This document shows positions 1 to 5,807 of a DNA stretch of 7,066 nt, piece by piece. The translations under genes were made by a program, and so were the position numbers. The notes beneath the pieces are model-generated. The model was not told the origin of the DNA, did not search any database, and saw only the letters and a program-made list of their open reading frames with translations. The stretch's first letter is position 1, and each line of letters begins with the position of its first letter. Origin of the DNA: Chlamydiia bacterium (GTDB lineage Bacteria > Chlamydiota > Chlamydiia > Chlamydiales > FEN-1388); NCBI GenBank assembly GCA_028293095.1, contig JAQGPK010000037.1:1-7066 (forward strand). The letters run 5' to 3'.

Positions 1-1
1 T

Positions 2-2797
2 GTCTTAAAAAATGGCCTTACCGAAGAGGAGTATTTTCGTTTAAGAGTCTTGGAAAAAGATTTTCCAGGCATTGAACTGCAGCGCATTCCAAAGCGCCAC
101 TATCCACAAGGAAAAGTGGGCTCGCATCTTATTGGGTATTTGGGTGCGATGCAAAAAGAGCGCTATGACAAAATCATTAATGATATCAGAGAGCTATCAG
201 AGTATATCCGACAAATAGAGCTTGGACTTGATGTAGAGCCACCTTTAGGAATTGAGTCCCTGCCTGATGCAAAGCGCAAACTCTTTAAATTTCAAGAAAG
301 AGCCTATACACTAAATGACGCCTTAGGGGTGACAGGTGTTGAGGCAAGTTTTGAAGATCAACTCAGAGGCTATGCAGGGAAAAGAATTTATTTTTCGGAT
401 GCCAAGGGCAATTTTGTACGTGAAATGCCAGGATCACATCCACCGCTTTCTGGTAAACGTCTCTTACTTTCGATTTCAATTGAGCTTCAAGAATTTGCAG
501 AAAAGCTCATTGCACAGAGCGAAAACGATCGCGAATTAGGCCATTTACGAGATAAGAATCATCAAAAAGAGCCCTGGATGCGAGGGGGTGCCATTGTCGC
601 GCTCGATCCAAATAGTGGCGATATTGTTGCCATGGCAAGTTACCCTCGCTTTGATCCAAATGATTTTGTCGAAAGGGATAATGATGCCAAGGTGCAGCGT
701 TCGATGGAAAATGAAGCCTTTCTTGCCAAAGTATGGAATCAGAGCTTGCCTCTTGCAAGAGAGTACATTGAAGATGCAACAAAAACTGTCTGGAAGACAG
801 AAGAGATGCAGCTTACCTGGAAAAAATATCTTCAATTACTGCTTCCTGTAGGATCTCCTATTTTGCAACATCTTTCCCCTGAGACTCCGATTCAGGATCT
901 GATTGTTCTCCAAAGAGCTTTTGATGAGGTGTTAAAAAGAGCGCCTACTCTCTCCCCACTAGAGGCAATAAAGCTTTTGTCAGAAGAGAGTCAAGAGCCT
1001 GATAGACGCCTTTTTCAAGAAGATATTGCCCCCTATCAAGCGATCTTGAACCGCTGGTTTTCAACACTTACAACTCCTTTAGAAAAATTGCTTCTTTTAG
1101 ATTTAAGTCGTCTCGTGCTGTGTCATGAAGATTTTCCTTCCTCTTCTGAGCTGATTCATGCGGTAGGCGCGCTCACAATTGATGAATTTCGGACTCTTTC
1201 TTGTGAGTATGTGCAAGTACTTGATCGAGAGAGGAAAAAGGTGCGTACTGTTTTCCATAACGAGTTCTTTGCGGCGTGGAGAAAAACACATGAGAAGGAA
1301 TTTTTACAAGCAAAGCGTATTGAGGAAAGACAAAAGAAAAGGCAAGCAAGACCCTACCTCGACTATCTCGACAAATGGGAAAAGGTCCATTTTGACGAAT
1401 TCTGGAAAAAAGAGCGCTGTGAATATGTAGTAAAGGCGCTAAGTTCTAAAGAGTCTTTATTACAAAAAGAGGTGCTGAGCCTTGATGAAACCTTACGAGT
1501 TCCTTTTTTGCGCGCCCTGAAAGGGTTTTATGATTTAGAATATCCCTTATATATAAAATATCGGGGTCTATCTGGAGGACAGGCAAAGGATCTTGCAGCT
1601 GTCTTTGTGAAGACCGCAAGTGCGAGCCCTTTGCGCTCCTATGCATTTCGCCAATCCACAATTCAAGGCTCTATTTTTAAGCTTGTGACAGCGTATGCGG
1701 GATTGAAGCAGAAATATCTGGATCTGGAAGGTCAATGCACAGCGAATGATTTAAAATTATTTGAAATTCATGATCATACGTTCAAATCGAATGGAAAGCT
1801 GTGTGTAGGGAATTTTCCTGATGGAAGGCCAATTCCACAACTCTATAAAGGTGGAAGGATTCCTAAAAGCTTGCATCATGACCTAGGCAATCTTGATATC
1901 ACTCGTGCCATCGAAACCTCATCAAACCCCTATTTTTCACTTCTTGCAGGCGACTTTCTACGCGATCCCGAAGAACTTGCTAAAGTTGCGAGAGAGTTTG
2001 GATATGGTGAAAAGACGGGCGCCAAGATTCCAGGAGAGATTGCGGGTAATATCCCGAATGATCTTGCAACCAATCGTACTGGACTTTATGCCACAGCTAT
2101 CGGCCAGCATACTCTTATTACAACGCCTCTTCAAACAGCTGTCATGCTCTCTGCGATTGCGAATGGTGGGAAGATTGTCGAGCCAAAAATTGCAACTCTT
2201 ATTGCAGGTCATGAGGTATGCTTTGAGAAAAAAGAGAATGATCCGACAAAAGAGTTTCTCTTTAAAAAGAGTTTGGCAGCTGTCGGGGTTGATTTTCCGC
2301 TCTTTTCTGCTAAAAGCTCCTCAGAGAGTAAAACAGAAGTTTCCTATTTTCCTGCAAAAGTAAAACGCGAGATTTTTCTTCCGGATCAAGTTCGGTCCAT
2401 GATCCTTGAAGGAATGCGTCGTTCTGTGCAGCGTGCGCTTGATGACCAAGGAGCACTGCCCAGGTTATATGCTGTCCATCCAGCAATGCATAAGGCATTT
2501 ACTGGTCTGAAAGGTCAGTTTGTCGGAAAAACAAGTACGGCAGAGGTCATTGAGAGAGTAGGCTTTGATGTCACCAATCCTTTAAAAATGTATCGTCATA
2601 TTTGGTTTGGTGGCATCTCCTTCTCTAAAGGAAATAGTGGTAAGGCTCCGCATCATTCCTTTTTATTTTCAGATCCTTTCGGCACGCCTGAGCTTGTTGT
2701 TGTGGTCTACCTTCGCTATGGCGGATATGGAAAAGAGGCAGCTCCCATTGCAGCTCAAGTTGTACAAAAGTGGCGCGAAATTAACCAAAGCAGGTAA
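2..2797 (+). CDS. pbp2: Penicillin-binding protein 2 (class B transpeptidase), 5'-truncated by window edge, with large insertion before the active site
   Basis: Membrane-anchored D,D-transpeptidase that cross-links peptidoglycan stem peptides on the outer face of the inner membrane. The frame is open from base 2 with no stop, so the true start and the N-terminal membrane anchor lie outside; the TTG at 50 is internal. 931 residues are visible (numbered from base 2). The PBP dimerisation domain shows a YPQGKVGSHLIGYLG block (about 34-48), GVTGVE (109-114) and an ASYPRFDPN block ending near 220. The catalytic motifs are SIFK (557-560, nucleophile Ser557), SSN (640-642) and K-T-S in GKTSTAE (843-845). 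About 337 residues separate DPN from the catalytic Ser, where class B PBPs usually have a few tens; the extra block is helical and highly charged. Chlamydial PBP2 proteins are known to be oversized. The third motif departs from the usual KTG. The two other visible motifs are intact, so the enzyme is probably active. Family certain; subclass PBP2 rather than PBP3 inferred from context and size. Confidence 0.93.
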   Translation, partial: VLKNGLTEEEYFRLRVLEKDFPGIELQRIPKRHYPQGKVGSHLIGYLGAMQKERYDKIINDIRELSEYIRQIELGLDVEPPLGIESLPDAKRKLFKFQERAYTLNDALGVTGVEASFEDQLRGYAGKRIYFSDAKGNFVREMPGSHPPLSGKRLLLSISIELQEFAEKLIAQSENDRELGHLRDKNHQKEPWMRGGAIVALDPNSGDIVAMASYPRFDPNDFVERDNDAKVQRSMENEAFLAKVWNQSLPLAREYIEDATKTVWKTEEMQLTWKKYLQLLLPVGSPILQHLSPETPIQDLIVLQRAFDEVLKRAPTLSPLEAIKLLSEESQEPDRRLFQEDIAPYQAILNRWFSTLTTPLEKLLLLDLSRLVLCHEDFPSSSELIHAVGALTIDEFRTLSCEYVQVLDRERKKVRTVFHNEFFAAWRKTHEKEFLQAKRIEERQKKRQARPYLDYLDKWEKVHFDEFWKKERCEYVVKALSSKESLLQKEVLSLDETLRVPFLRALKGFYDLEYPLYIKYRGLSGGQAKDLAAVFVKTASASPLRSYAFRQSTIQGSIFKLVTAYAGLKQKYLDLEGQCTANDLKLFEIHDHTFKSNGKLCVGNFPDGRPIPQLYKGGRIPKSLHHDLGNLDITRAIETSSNPYFSLLAGDFLRDPEELAKVAREFGYGEKTGAKIPGEIAGNIPNDLATNRTGLYATAIGQHTLITTPLQTAVMLSAIANGGKIVEPKIATLIAGHEVCFEKKENDPTKEFLFKKSLAAVGVDFPLFSAKSSSESKTEVSYFPAKVKREIFLPDQVRSMILEGMRRSVQRALDDQGALPRLYAVHPAMHKAFTGLKGQFVGKTSTAEVIERVGFDVTNPLKMYRHIWFGGISFSKGNSGKAPHHSFLFSDPFGTPELVVVVYLRYGGYGKEAAPIAAQVVQKWREINQSR

Positions 2798-2813
2798 AAT
2801 TTCTTTTTTATGA

Positions 2814-2818
2814 GGGAG
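2814..2818 (+). promoter_or_regulatory. Shine-Dalgarno that decides the start of the exported-protein gene
   Basis: GGGAG sits six bases before the ATG at 2825. The earlier in-frame ATG at 2810 lies in front of this motif and follows a T-run without a purine-rich site. Starting at 2825 also leaves a clean signal peptide with an Arg-Arg N-region. I therefore prefer 2825 over 2810. Confidence 0.6.
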
Positions 2819-2824
2819 ATTGCC

Positions 2825-3466
2825 ATGAACTACAGGCGCATTGTTACTAAAATTATTTCATATTCTTTGCTCTTTTGTTCGGCTTTTTTTCTCAACCCTC
2901 AGCTACAGGCGAGTGAAAAAAAAGAACCTGGCACTGCCGCCTATTTACCTGGTCTTGCACAGCTACAGACGTTAAAATTGGCACTTCCTGAAAAATTTAT
3001 TGCACTCTCGCTCAATCCACAAATTTCTGCAAATCTAGAAATTGGGGTGCTTTGGGGGCCCCGAGAGGTGATAGAAAGTATTTGGGCGCAGCAAGGTCAG
3101 GAAAAGATTATTGTGACCTCAGGTATTTTTCGCGCCTCTTTTACAGATAATGTTACCCAAACAGGTGTTGATCAATTTTCATTTGGCACAGATGACGATA
3201 TAAAATTTGAAATTGCATCCAATGGTGTTACAGATGTTAAAATTAAGAGACTCTACTGGGGACGCTATCCTGTGGTTACGTTAACCTGTATGAGCGCTAA
3301 AGGAAAGCCGCAAGCATTTGCTTGGGTTGGCGTGAATCAAGATAGAAGAGTACTCAAAATTGCCTATTTCTTTCCGGATGGTCTTGATATAGATTCTTAC
3401 CAAAAGGATGTCGCTATTTGGAATAGGTTTATTGAGAAAACAGCGCCTCTTACCCAAACGCATTGA
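2825..3466 (+). CDS. Predicted exported protein of unknown function
   Basis: A 213-residue protein I do not recognise. Residues 1-29 look like a Sec signal peptide: Arg4-Arg5 and Lys9 form the charged region, about 10-23 the hydrophobic core, and Leu-Gln-Ala (27-29) an AxA-like cleavage site before SEKKEPG. Cys18 is not in a convincing lipobox (Phe precedes it), so a soluble periplasmic or secreted protein of about 184 residues is more likely than a lipoprotein. The mature part looks like a mixed alpha/beta domain with strand-like stretches (LYWGRYPVVTLTC, AFAWVGV, VLKIAYFF) and a C-terminal helix. I see no TPR repeats, no transmembrane segments and no catalytic signature. It starts 27 bases after pbp2 with no visible promoter or terminator between, so it is probably cotranscribed and may act in the envelope. 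In Chlamydia the gene at this place is, as I recall, a TPR protein, which this does not resemble. Coding status is supported by length, RBS and signal peptide. Confidence 0.8.
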   Translation: MNYRRIVTKIISYSLLFCSAFFLNPQLQASEKKEPGTAAYLPGLAQLQTLKLALPEKFIALSLNPQISANLEIGVLWGPREVIESIWAQQGQEKIIVTSGIFRASFTDNVTQTGVDQFSFGTDDDIKFEIASNGVTDVKIKRLYWGRYPVVTLTCMSAKGKPQAFAWVGVNQDRRVLKIAYFFPDGLDIDSYQKDVAIWNRFIEKTAPLTQTH

Positions 3467-3479
3467 AATGGTGCAGTAG

Positions 3480-3519
3480 TACCAATCCCAATTTATGAAT
3501 TTTTTAATCGGGAATGGTA
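3480..3519 (+). repeat. Imperfect 14-bp inverted repeat (dyad) between the exported-protein gene and sufB
   Basis: The left arm 3480-3493 (TACCAATCCCAATT) and right arm 3506-3519 (AATCGGGAATGGTA) pair at 12 of 14 positions around a 12-base loop. It begins 13 bases after the upstream stop codon. It is not followed by a T-tract, so it is not a standard intrinsic terminator. It could be a transcript-end hairpin or a protein-binding dyad, because its right end runs into the extended -10-like element at 3515-3523. The function is inferred; the symmetry is seen directly. Confidence 0.5.
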
Positions 3520-3523
3520 TAAA
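3515..3523 (+). promoter_or_regulatory. Candidate extended -10 promoter for sufBCD
   Basis: TGGTATAAA is an extended -10 match (TGn followed by TATAAA, five of six to TATAAT). No good -35 hexamer lies 16-18 bases upstream (the sequence there is around ATGAATT), which an extended -10 can tolerate. Transcription would start near 3530, giving a leader of about 60 bases to the sufB ATG. A second TATAAA at 3558-3563 is an alternative that would give a leader of about 20 bases. It is the only intergenic space in front of the suf genes, so a promoter is expected here. Not proven. Confidence 0.4.
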
Positions 3524-3586
3524 ACCTTAAAAAATGATAAGCTTATGTAAATTTTTGTATAAATGGCTATTTTTTAAGGTTATATA
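3518..3586 (+). repeat. 18-bp inverted repeat enclosing the sufB ribosome binding site
   Basis: The left arm 3518-3535 (TATAAAACCTTAAAAAAT) and right arm 3569-3586 (ATTTTTTAAGGTTATATA) are reverse complements at 17 of 18 positions, including 13 uninterrupted pairs (3523-3535 with 3569-3581). The 33-base loop contains a perfect 10-bp palindrome, ATAAGCTTAT, at 3537-3546. The right arm contains the sufB Shine-Dalgarno candidate AAGG (3576-3579), and the left arm begins with the TATAAA of the promoter candidate. As RNA this could hide the sufB RBS. The arms are AT-rich, so part of the match may reflect composition, but 17 of 18 directly in front of a start codon is striking. Confidence 0.6.
3576..3579 (+). 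promoter_or_regulatory. Weak Shine-Dalgarno of sufB, inside a hairpin arm
   Basis: AAGG lies 11 bases before the sufB ATG, slightly far and short for a strong site, with an AU-rich TATATAAACA stretch between. It is the only purine-rich candidate in the leader. Its position in the paired right arm of the 3518-3586 inverted repeat suggests its accessibility may be controlled. Confidence 0.5.
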
Positions 3587-3590
3587 AACA

Positions 3591-5033
3591 ATGTCTGCTG
3601 AAACCAAGTACGAAAGCAGTGAGTATAAATATGGCTTTGTGACCAATGTCGAAACCGAGGTATTTCCGAAGGGTTTGAATGAAGACATTGTGGCAGCTAT
3701 TTCTGAGAAAAAGGAAGATCCATCTTGGATGCTCGACTTTAGGCTCAAAGCTTTTCGTAAGTGGAAAGAGATGCAAGAGCCTAAATGGGCAAACATCAAA
3801 TACGCTCCGATCGATTATCAAGCCATCTCCTACTACTCCTCCCCCAAAAAGCGTGCCAAACTCAATGATTTGAGCGATGCCGATCCTGAGATCCTAAAAA
3901 CGTTTGAAAAACTCGGTATTCCACTCGAAGAGCAAGCGCGTCTTGTCAATGCAAACGTTGCGGTCGACCTAGTATTTGATTCTGTATCAATTGGCACAAC
4001 GTTTCAAAAAAAATTAAAGGACGCAGGTGTGATTCTTTGTTCGATGACAGAGGCAATTCACAGCTATCCAGATTTAATCAAAAAGTATCTTGCCAGTGTA
4101 GTTCCTGTTGGCGATAACTTTTTTGCAGCCCTCAATTCTGCTGTTTTTTCTGACGGCTCTTTTGTCTTTATACCGAAAGGTGTGCGTTGTCCGATGGAGG
4201 TCTCTACCTATTTTCGGATTAATGAGAGAGATACTGGCCAGTTTGAACGGACGTTAATTATCGCTGAAGATAATTCCTATGTGAGCTACTTGGAAGGCTG
4301 TACAGCACCAGCTTACGATACAAATCAGCTCCATGCAGCGGTTGTTGAGCTCGTTGCCATGAATAATGCCGAAATCAAATATTCCACCATTCAGAACTGG
4401 TATTCAGGCAATCCAAAGACAGGCGAGGGCGGGATTTATAATTTCGTGACCAAACGAGGGCTTTGTCAGGGTGAGCGTTCCAAAATTTCTTGGACCCAGG
4501 TGGAAGCCGGCGCTGCAATTACCTGGAAGTATCCAGCCTGCATCTTAAAGGGTGATTATTCTGTTGGCGAGTTCTATTCAGTGGCGTTGACGAATGGCTT
4601 TATGCAGGCAGATACTGGAACAAAAATGCTGCACATTGGTAAAAATACTAAATCTACCATTGTTTCTAAGGGAATTTCAGCTGAGCACTCTCATAACACT
4701 TATCGCGGCCTTGTGAAGATGCTGCCGAATGCATCAGGCTCTCGTAACTACACCCAATGCGATTCGATGCTGGTTGGGAGTGACTGTTCTGCCAATACCT
4801 TCCCTTATATCGAAATTGGTAACGCAACCTCGCAAGCAGAACATGAAGCATCGACATCGAAATTGAATGAAGAGCAGCTCTTCTATTTCCGCTCCCGAGG
4901 AGTAAAATTTGAAGATGCTGTGAGCCTGATCGTCAATGGTTTCTGTAAAAAGGTTTTGGATGAGCTACCTTTTGAATTTGCGACAGAAGCTCGCAACTTG
5001 CTTGCCTTAAAACTCGAAAACTCAGTGGGATAG
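3591..5033 (+). CDS. sufB: Fe-S cluster assembly scaffold protein SufB
   Basis: Cytosolic scaffold subunit of SufBC2D, on which nascent Fe-S clusters are built from persulfide sulfur and iron. The 480-residue protein matches SufB throughout: an N-terminal YKYGFVTNVETEVFPKG block, IPKGVRCPMEVSTYFRIN in the middle, the repetitive beta-helix core, and a C-terminal LFYFRSRGV...NGFCKKVLDELP block. The essential Cys (Cys405 of E. coli, in the TQCDSML motif) is Cys390, and the His-Glu pair equivalent to E. coli His433 and Glu434 is His418-Glu419 in AEHEA. All three are offset by the same 15 residues, matching the length difference to the 495-residue E. coli protein. Cys399 is a further nearby Cys. 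The start at 3591 gives the typical N terminus, although its RBS is weak. It is the first gene of a sufBCD operon; sufC starts two bases after its stop. Chlamydiae, as I recall, rely on SUF rather than ISC. Confidence 0.97.
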   Translation: MSAETKYESSEYKYGFVTNVETEVFPKGLNEDIVAAISEKKEDPSWMLDFRLKAFRKWKEMQEPKWANIKYAPIDYQAISYYSSPKKRAKLNDLSDADPEILKTFEKLGIPLEEQARLVNANVAVDLVFDSVSIGTTFQKKLKDAGVILCSMTEAIHSYPDLIKKYLASVVPVGDNFFAALNSAVFSDGSFVFIPKGVRCPMEVSTYFRINERDTGQFERTLIIAEDNSYVSYLEGCTAPAYDTNQLHAAVVELVAMNNAEIKYSTIQNWYSGNPKTGEGGIYNFVTKRGLCQGERSKISWTQVEAGAAITWKYPACILKGDYSVGEFYSVALTNGFMQADTGTKMLHIGKNTKSTIVSKGISAEHSHNTYRGLVKMLPNASGSRNYTQCDSMLVGSDCSANTFPYIEIGNATSQAEHEASTSKLNEEQLFYFRSRGVKFEDAVSLIVNGFCKKVLDELPFEFATEARNLLALKLENSVG

Positions 5034-5035
5034 TG

Positions 5036-5791
5036 ATGACATTAGAAATAAACAATCTCACTGTTGAGATTGAGAAAAAACCGATTGTAAAAAATTTTAG
5101 CCTCAAAATAGGCCCAGGTGAGATTCACGCCATTATGGGACCCAATGGAGCCGGGAAATCTACACTTGCCAAATTTCTTGCAGGCCATCCAGCCTATGAT
5201 AGCACAGAGGGCGAAGTGCTCTTTCTAGGGAAAAATTTACTTGATATGGAGCCTGAAGAGCGTTCGCACGCGGGTCTTTTTATGAGCTTTCAGTACCCTG
5301 TTGAGATTCCTGGTGTGAACACCGTACAGTTTTTACGCATTGCATTGAATTCAAGTCGCAAAGCAAAAGGACTACCAGAGCTTAGTGAAAAAGACTTTGA
5401 GCTTTTACTAGATGAGAAAATGAAGGTGATGGAGATCAAGCCAGAGTTTAAAAATCGGAATGTGAATGAAGGCTACTCGGGTGGTGAAAAGAAACGCAAT
5501 GAGATCTTACAGATGGCAGTTCTTGAGCCATCTCTTGCGATCCTTGATGAGACAGATTCTGGTCTTGATATTGATGCGATGAGAGTTGTGGCCCGTGGTG
5601 TGAATAAGCTGATGAGTAAAGACAAGAGCCTTTTATTGATTACTCACTACCAGAGGTTACTCGACTACATTAAGCCCGATTTTATTCATGTGATGGTCGA
5701 TGGGAAGATTGTATTGTCAGGTGGTCCTGAACTTGCGCTTGAGCTCGAGTCAAAAGGATACGATTGGCTCGAAAATACTCCCGAAAGCTAG
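5036..5791 (+). CDS. sufC: Fe-S cluster assembly ATPase SufC
   Basis: ABC-type ATPase subunit of SufBC2D; ATP binding makes two SufC copies dimerise and rearranges the SufB-SufD interface for cluster assembly. It is soluble and not a transporter despite frequent ABC-transporter labels. The 251 residues carry Walker A GPNGAGKST (35-43), the Q-loop Gln86 in MSFQYP, the SufC-type signature GYSGGEKKRNEI (146-157), Walker B LAILDE (167-172), the D-loop SGLD (175-178) and the H-loop His204. The length is normal (E. coli 248). The ATG at 5036 is preferred, with GGGA at 5027-5030 as RBS. A GTG at 5033, overlapping the sufB stop by one base, would add one Met. Either start implies translational coupling with sufB. 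sufD follows 16 bases after the stop. Confidence 0.97.
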   Translation: MTLEINNLTVEIEKKPIVKNFSLKIGPGEIHAIMGPNGAGKSTLAKFLAGHPAYDSTEGEVLFLGKNLLDMEPEERSHAGLFMSFQYPVEIPGVNTVQFLRIALNSSRKAKGLPELSEKDFELLLDEKMKVMEIKPEFKNRNVNEGYSGGEKKRNEILQMAVLEPSLAILDETDSGLDIDAMRVVARGVNKLMSKDKSLLLITHYQRLLDYIKPDFIHVMVDGKIVLSGGPELALELESKGYDWLENTPES

Positions 5792-5797
5792 GAAGAA

Positions 5798-5802
5798 AAG
5801 GG
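5798..5802 (+). promoter_or_regulatory. Shine-Dalgarno of sufD
   Basis: AAGGG lies five bases before the ATG at 5808 and eight before the tandem ATG at 5811. Both spacings are workable, so the start is ambiguous by one residue. It is stronger than the site in front of sufB. Confidence 0.6.
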
Positions 5803-5807
5803 CAAAT

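Noticed and set aside
50..52. TTG as the start codon of the penicillin-binding protein
   Set aside because: The frame continues open upstream to base 2 with plausible PBP sequence, no Shine-Dalgarno precedes the TTG, and the membrane anchor is missing, so the gene simply starts outside the window.
507..835. Overlapping antisense reading frames opposite pbp2
   Set aside because: They lie wholly within a well-supported gene, have no RBS or recognisable protein features, and are typical shadows.
3055..3062. GGGGCCCC palindrome
   Set aside because: It lies inside the coding sequence of the exported protein, encodes an ordinary Trp-Gly-Pro stretch and has no loop or repeat context.
3480..3540. 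Intrinsic terminator after the exported-protein gene
   Set aside because: The hairpin at 3480-3519 is not followed by a T-run; the next bases are TAAAACC. No standard terminator is supported.
3563..3577. Mini-ORF ATG GCT ATT TTT TAA in the sufB leader, with a stop overlapping the AAGG site
   Set aside because: Four codons with no RBS of its own; AT-rich sequence gives such ORFs by chance. It could matter only if ribosomes are shown to load there.
3518..3586. Reading the 18-bp inverted repeat as a miniature transposon (MITE) of 69 bases
   Set aside because: No target-site duplication is visible in the flanks, there is no second copy in the window, and the arms coincide with promoter and RBS signals, so a regulatory reading fits better.
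5033..5035. GTG at 5033 as the sufC start, overlapping the sufB stop
   Set aside because: ATG follows immediately at 5036 with a suitable RBS spacing; the difference is one residue and ATG is the more likely choice.
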